DNA of 64,000 bases from the NCBI GenBank assembly GCA_038496445.1, contig JALMLS010000015.1:682001-746000 (forward strand), in the 5' to 3' direction. The notes under the pieces were generated by a model. The model searched no databases, had not been told where the DNA came from, and saw only the letters and a list, made by a program, of their open reading frames with translations. Shown piece by piece: positions 42,962 through 53,874 of the stretch. The translations under genes and the position numbers were made by a program. Positions within the stretch are counted from its first letter, which is position 1. Every line of letters begins with the position of its first letter. Origin of the DNA: Trichosphaerium sp. ATCC 40318 (taxonomy: Eukaryota > Discosea > Flabellinia > Trichosidae).

Positions 42962-45621
42962 ATGGTTTGTACACTGGGTGTCTATTTAACAATATCAGCG
43001 TCATTAATATGGATAACTGGTAAATATAGCAATAGGTGTAGTTAATTTAGTGATTAATTTTTTTTGTTAGTGTTCGCGCGTGGGGCGCTAGAAGATGAAT
43101 TTTTTGACTCCAATTGGGTGATGGAAACTAAACACATAATGAGAGAAAATGGAACGACGGAAATAGGATCAATACGAACAGCAGACGCTACTTATGTCAT
43201 CTTTGTGTCACGTGCTAGTAAGCGATACTTCTAATTCAATTTTTGATTTTTAATTTTTTTTCTTTTTCTGTAGAGTGTTTCGATAATCTAGAATTCTAGA
43301 TATCGCCAATACAGTTCAAATCGTTCAAATTCTCTAAATTTATTTCCGCTACAATCAGAAACGCCTTTATTTTAATTATGCTCAAAAACAGTACTTGCAA
43401 GCACCGGGTAAAGTAAAGAATTTGAACGATATTGCTGTACCTGAGATTCTAGAATTCTAGATATTCTAGACATTTGAAAATAAGGCGCCCTTCATATGGT
43501 ATAATATACCGCACTATACCATACGAAAGTGACTTTAATTATCTTGTGAATTATCTAGTTTATCGGAGATATTTAACCATCTCCGTAGCAAATAATCTAA
43601 CGTTGGATGTCGGAGTCAGTATAGCGGTAACCACCATACAAGGTAATGGTTCAATCATCACTTTTAATTGGTACTAACATTTTGAAAAGATTGGCGTGCT
43701 GGAAGTCGAACTTTTGAACCATTATTTGTAGCGAATGCTTCACATGTGAAAGTCCCAACTTTATCAAATTTAGTACACCAACCTGAATTTGTTTCGGTGT
43801 ACAAAAATATAGACGGAAGTTTGCGAGTATTGTTTTTACGTTTAGACATAAGTGCAAAGGTAGGCGAGAATACGGAAACCAACCTTACCTTTTTTTTGTG
43901 AAAGACAATTGAAGTTACCAACGACACTCTATTTCAAGAAGAAATGGCTAGCTTGTTAGACGCTTCAAGAAACTCAATTGTAGAATGTACGACATACACA
44001 TTCATTGTTAGCGCTAACTCCTCTTTTTAGATAAAGTGAACAAATACTTGCTTCATTGTTTTGTAAAGTTAGGACCTTCTTACACTTACATTCTTGAAAA
44101 TGGATTGGACCCTGTGTTGATTGGATGTGCGAAATCCTAGTTTAGCTTTACTATTATACCTTTTGACATGTTTTGCTTTTAGTTGATAATACAAGTATTG
44201 TTGATAGTTCACTTGTATTCGTTAATCAAAGCTGTTTTGTGGTTGCATCACTCCGCAATCTGCATAGAAATGTGAAATTCACATACTGGAATAACTCTCT
44301 TCCTGTACAGTTTATTATACAACCTCTCTTATTCACACTTGTCTTAGGTGGTTGAACATGATTCAATAGCTGTTTTAGAATCAGTACAGAGAGTATATTT
44401 GAGATACAACTTGGATCAAAATGTTCTTCATTTGCAAGTGGATGATTCGAATTACACTTACTCAGCCATAATCACAGCTACATGTGGATCAATAACGTTA
44501 GTGCAATCTGATTTTTTCGAGAGCGCTCCTGAATTATCTGCCATAAGCGTTGGATCTTCTACAACCTCTCCATTTGTGTTTCTGTATTTCTACCCAAATA
44601 CAACACAAAATATTAAGTATTCATCAAATGTTACCTTGGTACGTTAGTCTTGCCTTATCAGTTCCCAGTAATGTTCTTAAAGGAAACAGTCATTGAGAAA
44701 CAGTTATCGATGAACTTGCCTAAATATGCTATTAGTGGTATTATTGACAAACATAGTTGTGTTCTGTTTGTACGTTTTCTATGAATGCAAAGAATTTGTA
44801 ACAATTGATAAATAGATATTGGCGTCAGCATGGAATATGCAATACAATGCCTTCATTACACCTCAGGATCGTCTATTCGATTGTATACGTGAGTATCTAT
44901 TCCATAACTTATCGTTTATTGTTGTTATAGCCATTACTCCAGCACCTACAAGCCCAAGAATTGTAAACAACACCTTAGAGTGTACGAATAGCACTTGCCT
45001 ACAGTGCCTTTTGGCAGAGTGTATATACAATGGGAGTATTTTGATACCTAACACTGTTGCTATACGCATAACTGAGCCTACAGTGATTGAAGGTGATTTC
45101 ACAAACAATGGCGATGTGATTCTAGTGGTTGACGATGAAACTACTACACTTTCTGTGAAAGGTAATGATATCATCTACAACGTAGAGTTATTGTATTAAT
45201 TATAACTTTAGGATGCTTGGTGATATTGTCTAATAGTTCATTTATTGTTGACATATCCGGTGTTGACACATCATCTGAGCAAGTAATCAATGTTATTTCA
45301 TCACCTTGTATAAATGGTGATGTTCAAGTAGTAGCCAGCGATTGTGTTGGTTATGAACAGCAACGCTCTCCTACAGGTCTTGATTTGTTAATTGTCACGA
45401 GCAAATGTTCTGGTGATACTACCATACCAATAGTACTTGGTGTAACTGGTGGTTTCTTGTTTGTAAGATCCACTTGGTTTCTTTTGCATTTACTTATTTT
45501 CTACTAGATTTTTGTAGCATTCATGATATCTGTATTTGTCATCAAACCTCTCAGAACAGCTATAGTACCTTGGTCATTGAGAACTAGACAAAAAGAAGCG
45601 AAAATAACACCAATGAACTAA
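42962..45621 (+). CDS. C-type mosaic surface protein, second tandem copy
   Basis: Start 42962 (MVCTLGVYLTISASLIWIT). Modules: GALEDEFFDSNWVMETKH with TADATYVIFVSRA (43070-43217), VGVSIAVTTIQG after a long intron (about 43589-43642), DWRAGSRTFEPLFVANAS (43690-43858), and KYLLHCFVKLGPSYTYILEN (about 44031-44130). Then VDNTSIVDSSLVFVNQSCF, YLRYNLDQNVLHLQVDDSN to IKYSSNVTL (44348-44637), MQYNAFITPQDRLFDC, and a cysteine exon CLQCLLAECIYNG with VIEGDFTNNGDVIL (44933-45162). IVDISGVDTSSEQV and CINGDVQVV follow (45211-45460), and a last exon with VIKPLRTAIVPWSLRTRQK ends at stop 45619-45621. It shares the type I end but has a distinct ectodomain subtype. Intron 2 holds a foldback element. Function unknown. 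Confidence 0.68.
43272..43475. mobile_element. Foldback (MITE-like) element in intron 2
   Basis: Ends are nested palindromes (ATCTAGAATTCTAGATATCG at the left, TCTAGAATTCTAGATATTCTAGA at the right). Inside them ATCGTTCAAATTCTCTAAA is mirrored by TAAAGAATTTGAACGAT. The corresponding intron of the first tandem copy (about 40393-40446) is short and lacks the element, so it is an insertion. No coding capacity. Confidence 0.55.
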
Positions 45622-45847
45622 AGAATGCCATTACCATTTCACCACGAAAGAAAAACTTACAAGGGTAAAAACTAAATAAAGGAACGGGGTCACCGTTGGC
45701 TATATTTTACTCTAAGATTTATGTTTATTTCGCCACAAAGATATACCAGAGCGTACCTTAAAGTGCCATCCTTAAAATAGCGTCAACACGTGATAAATTA
45801 CCCGAAACAACACGAAACAACACGACCCTCCAAAGAACGATAAAATA
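45622..45847. promoter_or_regulatory. Upstream region with CACGTG of the type II pseudogene
   Basis: GCGTCAACACGTGATAAATT (box at 45787-45792) and ACACGACCCTCCAAAGAACG match the region upstream of the intact gene at 50919 almost base for base. Confidence 0.5.
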
Positions 45848-46205
45848 ATGGTAAACACAGTGGAGGTGCTGTTGGTAGTCTCAATATTGCTATTCCCATG
45901 TATGTTATTACGTTAGATGAGTTTTTCGATTCTAGTGAAATACTTGAAACACCAGACTTAAGCGTTACTTCTGCACCAGTTATGGGCGCTTTGGAAACAC
46001 ACAATACAACGTATTATATTTTCGCTGCTTAAGAATTCACCGGTGAGTGATTAGCTATATTAGACGACGTAAGTCTAATACAAAAACAATACTTAACATA
46101 AGTACAGGTTCCATAGATGTAGGTAGAATAGGTTCAGCGTTCACAGTACTTAGTTCTACGTGTTTTTTACATGCATCAATAAATGAGATTGGCTCTCATT
46201 CTCAT
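45848..46205 (+). pseudogene. Truncated type II surface-protein gene
   Basis: Starts ATGGTAAACACAGTGGAGG at 45848 and loses the first intron (the signal exon is joined directly to LDEFFDSSEILETPDLS). It has TAA in place of a Gly-region codon after YYIFAA (near 46030), and then jumps to the VDVGRIGSAFTVLSSTCFLH exon (about 46110-46190). All later exons are missing. Closest relative is the gene at 50919-53682. Confidence 0.7.
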
Positions 46206-47225
46206 ATAAGATATGTTATAAATATAAAGCCTTACTGCCAGTGTTGGCACCCAATTCACCTACGCTGTATTTACCAGTTTTCAAATGTTGAAGTTAAGGA
46301 TATTTATCCAGGAGAATCTCATTGACAGCTATAAGTTTCTCTGCATGCAGAGTTGGTTCTAATGAGTTAAAGTAAATGATGTGTAGGAAATAGTGGTATG
46401 GCTACTGCGATAGGTGTAAATTTGGTAGTGCGGCCATTGGCAATGCTGCGTTTTTGCTGAGAACTGCCAGAGATCAAAAAGTCAGCATCCAATCATATTA
46501 GCATACTATTGGTTGGTCAGTCGGCTAAAGCTAGAGTCTGCTCCTACTGCAACAGAGTGGTGATACATAGGTCATTCAGGAAGTGCGTGTTCACAGTGTG
46601 TTGTTTTCCCGACTACGAGGTTCCGAACAGAAGGTTCACAGTTGCCAATCTCCCAGAGTTGACAGAGATTGTTCACAGCCTGCTTTACCCTGATGCCTGT
46701 GAAAAATACAAAATGGCGTATTCTGAAATGTACTTTCAACTAGCCAATGAACATTTCAGCTTCAAGCAAATGACAACACAACTTAATAAATAATTTTGGT
46801 ATTCAAAAATGGCTTGTTTTTGTTCAGTCTACTTTGCTACAGGTTAAAACTCGTGTCTAGTGCGACTCAGTGCACCGTTGTACTCATACAGCATTATGTT
46901 CACAGTGGTGAGTCAACTTTAGTTCAGTCATATGCCTGAGTTGGGTTAAAATCAACACTGAGTCATCAGTCAACAGATGTATTAGTTTATTTTCACTTTC
47001 AATCTACAGCACTTGACAACACTGACTTTGAGACTCATTGTGGTTGATGTCATGTACATGTTGAGTCAGGTGAGTCTGGTTTTGTCAGGGTTAAAAACAG
47101 ACCTGAGTGGGACTCACCCTTTATGATGGTGCTCATATGTCACCAAATAATTTCGGCTGACGGCTGACTTGACTTCAGTCGTTTAACACTATACCAAGTA
47201 GGCTCCGTTTTTAATAACTGAGCCA
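46206..47225. other. Region without a family gene; one small open frame and a TGAGTC-rich stretch
   Basis: A plus-strand frame at 46509-46793 (94 codons, with CSYCN and a later CCF) is open from ATG to stop but resembles nothing I recognise. From about 46850 to 47230, TGAGTC/GACTCA and near variants recur about a dozen times on both strands. This sequence is not part of the tandem gene unit and may belong with the adjacent retroelement. Confidence 0.35.
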
Positions 47226-48060
47226 TCAGTGGCAATGACTTAAAAAGGCATTGGTTTTATTAATTATATTGGTTGCAGAAATGGATTGATATATGGTTAT
47301 TATTTGGTTTCGAGTGGTTGAAGACGCTACGGTTAGCAAGAAAAAGCCTGGTTTTTGAAGATATGCAAGGGAGTCAAGGCCTAGACCAGTGCTTTTTTTT
47401 CTGAAACGTCTCTCAGGTTGGATTTTCCAAGGTATTTTGGCGTCTGCTCTGAGTAAGTCGGCTCCATTGCATCGCACTCTTTTGAGGATTGTTGGGTCTA
47501 CTACTGTAGCGTTGGTCACAAAGGTAATACCTAGGTTAATGACTATTTATGATTGTGGCTTTTCGATAAACATTAAATTTTCTGAAGCGGATAAGGCGAG
47601 ACCAGCTGCATGTCTTCTAGAGATTTCTTTGTTTTGTTTAGTGTTGTTGAGATTGAGGTTAATATGTATGCCTAGGTCTTTGTAGCGAGGAAGGAGACAT
47701 GGTTATCACCTACTTTAGGAGGTGGGTATAGGTGGGTTGGAGCGGATCTGTTAATGTGATTTCTTGGCGTTAATTTTCATCCCATAAAAGGAGCACCATC
47801 ATTTCTTCATATGATTCTGCAATGATTTTTATATCATCATACGCTATTATAGGTACTCAGATGTTGGTGAAAGGATTTTGTAGCCACAGTTCATATTTTC
47901 AAGTTCTTTGATTAATATATTTGCAAAGGTGGAAAGTATTGGGCTGAGGCCATCGCCTTGTTTGACGCCTTTCTCAGTGTTAATGGAATTTTGCCAACTA
48001 TGATGTGGCGGTAAGACCTTTGTGCCACATTGCTGTTACGTTCTTTTTAGAAACCGTATT
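47226..48060 (-). mobile_element. Decayed LINE-type reverse transcriptase
   Basis: Minus-strand pieces in broken frames: GVKQGDGLSPILSTFANILI (about 47905-47975), the signature of non-LTR reverse transcriptases, followed by YDDIKIIAESYEE (about 47808-47850, the catalytic YxDD motif). Next is LGIHINLNLNNTKQNKEISR (about 47630-47690), then a downstream frame (47226-47519) with TILKRVRC and STGLGLDSLAYL, typical of the thumb/C-terminal region. Stops and shifts interrupt it; no endonuclease domain or poly-A tail was identified. It lies between two tandem surface-protein genes. Confidence 0.7.
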
Positions 48061-48139
48061 TGCTGTGGAATAGTATTGACCAATCAAATACGCTTTTGGA
48101 CAGCGAAGTAATTTAATTTGTATCCACGTTAACTCGAAT

Positions 48140-50724
48140 ATGGTTTGTACACTGGGTGCCTATTTAACAATATCAGCGTCATTAATATGGATAACAGGTA
48201 AATATAGCAACAGGTGTAGTTAATTTAGTGATTTATTTTTTTTTGGTAGTGTTCGCACGTGGGGCGCTAGAAGATGAATTTTTTGACTCCAATTGGGTGA
48301 TGGAAACTAAACACATAATGAGAGAAAATGGAACGACGGAAATAGGATCAATACGAACAGCAGACGCTACTTATGTCATCTTTGTGTCACGTGCTAGTAA
48401 GCGACACTAATTCAATTTGATTTTTTTCTTTTTCTGAGTGTTTCGATACTCTACAATTCTAGATATCGCATATACGCTTCAAATCGTCCAAATTCTCTAA
48501 ATTTGTTTCCTCCAACAAAATTTGAACGATATTGCTGTACCTGAGATATCTAGAATTCTAGATTATCTAGATATTTGAAAATAAGGTGCCTTTCATATGG
48601 CATAATATACCGCGCTGTACCATATGAACGTGGTTTTGAAACGTGACTTTAATTATCTTGAATTATCTAGTTTATCGGAGATATTTAACCATCTCCGTAG
48701 CAAATAATCTAACGTTGGATGTCGGAGTCAGTATAGCAGTAACCACCATACAAGGTAATGGTTCAATCATCACTTTTAATTGGTACTAACGTTTTGAAAA
48801 GATTGGCGTGCTGGAAGTCGAACTTTTGAACCATTATTTGTAGCGAATGCTTCACATGTGAAAGTCCCAACTTTATCAAATTTAGTACACCAACCTGAAT
48901 TCGTTTCGGTGTACAAAAGTATAGACGGAAGTTTGCGAGTATTGTTTTTACGTTTGGACATAAGTACAAAGGTAGGCGAGAAGACTACGGAAACCAACCT
49001 TACCTTTTTTTTGTGAAAAAGACAATTGAAGTTACCAACGACACTCTATTTCAAGAAGAAATGGCTAACTCGTTAGACGCTTCAAGAAACTCAATTGTAG
49101 AATGTGCGACATACACATTCATTGTTAGCGCTAACTCCTCTTTTTAGATAAAGTGAACAAATACTTGCTTCATTGTATTGTACAGTTAGGACCTTCTTAC
49201 ACTTACATTCTTGAAAATGGATTGGACCCTGTATTAATTGGATGTGCGATTCATTGTTGTTACTTTAATATATCACTGACACATTTTTTAAAGTTGATAA
49301 TACAAGTATTGTTGATAGTTCACTTGTATTCGTTAATCAAAGCTGTTTTGTGGTTGCATCAGTTCGCCAAGGAACTCTGAAATTCACATACTGGAATAAC
49401 TCCCTTCCTGTACAGTTTATAATATTGGCGCCACTTATTCATACATATTTTAGGCAGTTGAACAAGATTCAATACGGCTCTCACAGGTAGCACAGAGAGT
49501 ATATTTGAGATACAACTTGGATCAAAATGTTCTTCATTTGCGAGTGGATGATTTGAAGTACACTTACTCAGTCATAATCACATCTACATGTGGATCAGCA
49601 ACGTTTGTGCAGTCAGATATTTTCGACAGGGTTCCTGAATTATCTGCCATAAGCGTTGGATCTTCTACAATCTCTCCATTTGTCTTTCTGTATTTCTACC
49701 CAAATATGACACAAAATATTAAGTACTCATCAAATGTTACCTTGGTATGTCAGTCTTACCCTATCAGATCCCACTAATGATCTTCAAGGAATCAGTCATT
49801 GAGAAACAGTTATCGATGAACTTGCCTAAATATGCTATTAGTGGTATTATTGACAAACATAGTTGTGTTCTGTTTGTACGTTTTCAATGAGGGCAAAGCA
49901 TTTGTAACAATTGATAAATAGATATTGGCGTCAGCAGAGAATATGCAATACAATGCCTTCATTAAACCTCAGGATCGTCTATTCGATTGTATACGTGAGT
50001 ATCTATTCCATAACTTAGCTACCCTTATTCATGTTCTAGCAATTACTCCAGCACCTACGAGCTCAAGAATTGTAAACAACACCTTAGAGTGTATGAATAG
50101 CACTTGCCTACAGTGCCTTTTGGCAGAGTGTACATACAATGGAAGTATCTATATACCTAACACTGTTGCTGTACGTATAACTGAGCCTACAGTGATTGAA
50201 GGTGATTTCACAAACAATGGCGATGTGATTCTAGTGGTTGACGATGAAACTACACTTTCTGTGAAAGGTAATGATATCATCTACAACGTAGAGTTAGTGT
50301 ATTAATTATAACTTTAGGATGCTTGGTGATATTGTCTAATAGTTCATTTATTGTTGACATATCCGGTGTTGACACATCATCTGAGCAAGTAATCAATGTT
50401 ATTTCATCACCTTGTATAAATGGCGATGTTCAAGTAGTAGCCAGCGATTGTGTTGGTTATGAACAGCAACGCTCTACCGCAGGTCTTGATTTAATTGTCA
50501 CAAATGAATGTTCTGGTGATACTACCATACCAATAGTACTTGGTGTAACTGGTGGTTTCTTGTTTGTAAGATCCACTTTGTTTCTTTGCATTTACTTCAT
50601 TTTCAACTAGATTTTTGTAGCATTCATGATATCTGTATTTGTCATCAAACCTCTCAGAACAGCTATAGTACCCTGGTCATTAAGAACCATAGCAAGAGAA
50701 CCGAAAATAACACCAATGAACTAA
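48140..50724 (+). CDS. C-type mosaic surface protein, third tandem copy
   Basis: Start 48140 (MVCTLGAYLTISASLIWIT). Same exon order as 42962-45621: GALEDEFFDSNWVMETKH (48250-48397), VGVSIAVTTIQG (about 48700-48753), DWRAGSRTFEPLFVANAS (about 48801-48970), KYLLHCIVQLGPSYTYI, YLRYNLDQNVLHLRVDDLK with VGSSTISPFVFLYFYPN (about 49456-49745), MQYNAFIKPQDRLFDC, CLQCLLAECTYNG with VIEGDFTNNGDVIL (50041-50266). A membrane exon with VDISGVDTSSEQV and a tail VIKPLRTAIVPWSLRT follow, stop 50722-50724. It keeps the foldback element in intron 2. Differences from the second copy are scattered, with some in-frame deletions (for example TNECSG against TSKCSG). Function unknown. Confidence 0.68.
48435..48575. 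mobile_element. Foldback element in intron 2, shortened copy
   Basis: Same arms as 43272-43475 (ATTCTAGATATCG, then TTGAACGATATTGCTGTACC and TCTAGAATTCTAGATTATCTAGA) with a shorter central loop. Present in both later tandem copies, so it was inserted before their duplication. Confidence 0.55.
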
Positions 50725-50857
50725 ATATTGTTATTACATTCCAACGCGAAAGAAAAAACTTCCTATATTTTACCCTAAGATTTGAATATGTTTATTTCAC
50801 CTCAAAGTATGTACTATAAGAGCGTACCTTAAAGTGCCATCCTTAAAATAGCGTCAA

Positions 50858-50863
50858 CACGTG
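50858..50863. promoter_or_regulatory. CACGTG box upstream of B2
   Basis: 61 bp upstream of the start codon at 50919, within GTCAACACGTGATAAATT. The spacing equals that in the pseudogene at 45848. Confidence 0.4.
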
Positions 50864-50918
50864 ATAAATTACCCGAAACAACACGAAACAACACGACCCT
50901 CCAAAGAACGATAAAATA

Positions 50919-53682
50919 ATGGTAAACACAGTGGCGCTGCTGTTGATAGTCTCAATATTGTTATTCCCATGTATGTTATTACGTTAAACTAGAAATTAAC
51001 ATTGTATTACAGTGGCGTATGCGCAAACGCCGTTAGATGAGTTTTTCGATTCTAGTGAAATACTTGAAACACCGGACGTTAGCGTTACTTCAGCACCAGT
51101 TATGGGCGCTTTGGAAACATACAATACAACGTATTATATTTTCGCTGCTGAAGGATTCACTGGTGAGTGATTAGCAGCTTTTGTTTCTGAATAAGCGTTA
51201 TTAAACTAGCTATATTAGACGGGCCAATAGACGGCACAGTACTCCGAGTGACAACGTTAGATGGTAATCTTTTTTTAGTAATCTATATTTCACTGACTCG
51301 AAGTAGATTGGCTTGCTGGAAATCTAACGTTTGAGCCTTTGTTCATTCCAGGCATTAAATCCCCTGAGCTCACTCTTTCAATGGATATGAGCGATTCTCT
51401 TACGTTTGCTATGTTACACACAGACGGACTAGAATTTAGAGTTACATTCTTCAGCCTCAATCTAGCAGCGAAGGTGCAATATCAACCTTTTTTCTGATCC
51501 GTACTAACGTGCTTCTTTAGAGCATTTCAGTCAATTCAACAGCATTTCCAAATGTAGACTCTAGTATTGTGAAGTCACATACATTCCTCTCAAGATTTGG
51601 TACGACAAAACTATGATTTAGGCTCTAACTGATTGCTTAGGTCAATACTTTGTTAATTTTCATTTTGTGGAAATTGGCGATTTTGCAGATACCTTTGAGT
51701 TAAGCCAAACAACAGGACCTATACTAAGTACCTCTAAAACAAAAATAATAATAATTGTATACTTAATGATTACAGGTAAGGTAGATGTGGGTAGGATAGG
51801 TTCAGCGTTTACAGTACTTAGTTCTACGTGTTTTTTACATGCATCAATAAATGAGACTGGTAAGGATATCAAGTTCACATTCTCTGAGACGTTTCTACAG
51901 AACGTACGTGTTTGACAACTTTGTTTGATCAAGTGCTAACATTACTTCAAGAATGCTACACAATATGTATTGAATCAAACTGAGGAAATAAGAAAGATAG
52001 TATTCCTTGACTACAATCCAGCCACGTCATCTTTGGTTATTCAAATTGATACTTTGGGTTCTACAATTACAGCACTGTTTGATGTGTCCCCTGTAACATG
52101 TGAAATGGCATTTTTTATTTCAGAGTATCAAGAATCTCGTGATACAGCACCATCAACAGCAGTAAACACGTTTGATATATCACCAGTATCTCCATTCGTG
52201 TACTTGCGCTATGACAGTGACAACGATACAATGATATTTTCTTCTACTGCGCAACTGGTACAGCTATAACAGTAACACAAAACTAAATTGCATAGGATAA
52301 TCCACTAGAAAAGAACGTACAAAGTGTTGAGACTATTTACCCGTCAGTGTTAGAAGGTATCCTTGACAGAAACCTATGTTATCTTGTCGTACGCTTTCCT
52401 TAAAAGTGATTTGTCTAACACTAAAAACAAAGGTATTACTGGCAGACCAAGAAGAATTCATTGCGTTTATTGAACCCCGTGTAGACTTATTCACTTGTAC
52501 TCGTACGTAGGTTCCTTCCTTATTTGGAATATTTACATTTGCCAAGCGAATACTCCGCAGCCTACAAGCCTACCTCCTTTTACCTCTCAACCTGTTTCTC
52601 CAACTGCTGTACCATCACCTCCTCTACCACTCATCCCTCCTATCACGCCACCGCCAACTACAGAGCCTCCAACAACGAATGCACCTGTTGTACCTCGAGC
52701 ACCTATTCCAAACCCATTCCCAAATGTACAGCAGTTTTTCCTATTGGTATTGTCACAACTTATTATTCGATAGATTGAGCCTCGACTTGATTGTATCTTG
52801 GAATTAGGCAACACATTCACTTTAATTCTTGGATGGAACACCATGGTAACAATATTTGGTAACTAAGCTATTGACACTTTTGAAGGAAACTCAAACAATT
52901 ATGGTTGATAGAGGAGAAAATAATATGATGACTGCTGGTGGTGTATCAATAACAACTCAGCCAACTTCGTTTAATGGAAGCGCTCCTTTTTATCCTGCAT
53001 CAGGACAGTTCAGATTCAACTTCTCAGGTGGATCAGGGATGTGGATTCTCGGAAGAGGAGTGATCAACTTTGACAGCTCTGATCCAGATACAAGGTGTAT
53101 TACTGATGGTACGATTTTCGCAGCATCCTTAACCTCAATACTACTTTTTAGAGGCATCAGTTGCTTTGACAATCAACGAAGCATTTCCTTTGGATGACAA
53201 TACTCTCACTGGTATTCAAAATGAAGTTTCCAAAGGAATGGGTATTGATCCAAACATTACAGAAGTAACTCAACAACCAGTTACAAACAAACGTCAGGCA
53301 AGCACGACCGTTACTGTCACTGTTGCGTGTACGTTTAATTCGCTATCACGCTTTATATTCTCACATATATATTTTTAGCAACAAGTACCGTTCAACCTAC
53401 AACTGTGGTTGCGAACTTCATAAACAACGCTACTTTGGTATCACAGACTACAACTAACATAGAGACATCAGTCAATGTTATGGTTGAGGTAGGATAAGAA
53501 CAACAAATTCGTTAACTTACGCTTTTTGTCTATAGGATGTCTCTACTCCTGAACCTTCAACGGTTGTACAAGGCACAGACCGACCTTTACCACCTGTAGC
53601 AACACCAACGCCAAGCAGCTTTGTTGTATTGCAACCTGCATTTGTAACTATAATTATGTTTCTCATACTAGCCGTTTTGTGA
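50919..53682 (+). CDS. Mosaic surface protein, type II end (copy B2)
   Basis: Start 50919 (MVNTVALLLIVSILLFP). Modules: TPLDEFFDSSEILETPDVS (51014-51162), GTVLRVTTLDG (about 51219-51263), DWLAGNLTFEPLFIPGIKSP (51307-51473), VDVGRIGSAFTVLSSTCFLH (about 51783-51903), NQTEEIRKIVFLDYNP to MIFSSTAQL (about 51955-52260), VLEGILDRNLC, FIEPRVDLFTC. A Pro/Thr stalk follows (about 52545-52725, PPPTTEPPTT), then RLDCILELGNTFTLILGW, NFSGGSGMWILGRGVINFD (about 52880-53107), INEAFPLDDNTLTGIQNEVS to TTVTVTVA (about 53153-53328), ATLVSQTTTNIETSVNV. The last exon ends in a hydrophobic run with stop TGA 53680-53682. Likely GPI-anchored. Its front half closely matches the chimeric gene at 2867-5314. Function unknown. 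Confidence 0.72.
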
Positions 53683-53822
53683 ATTAAATAAACCTGCACG
53701 TGTAGAAATAACACAATTTTATTTACCTTCAAAGATTTTTCTCAGTTCATTCTGGTAGTTCCGAATCACCACATTGTCACAAAGAGGCGAGGTGTAAAGA
53801 TTTCAAGAAAGCATGCCTTAAC

Positions 53823-53828
53823 CACGTG
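53823..53828. promoter_or_regulatory. CACGTG box upstream of B3
   Basis: 52 bp upstream of the start codon at 53875. Confidence 0.4.
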
Positions 53829-53874
53829 ATCTGCACAAAATTCCTTTTTTCTCCATAAAAAAACGAAGAGCACA

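Noticed and set aside
46509-46793. 94-codon frame with two cysteine pairs as a zinc-finger gene
   Set aside because: No recognised fold, no repeats and no neighbours to support it; kept only as a note within the surrounding region.
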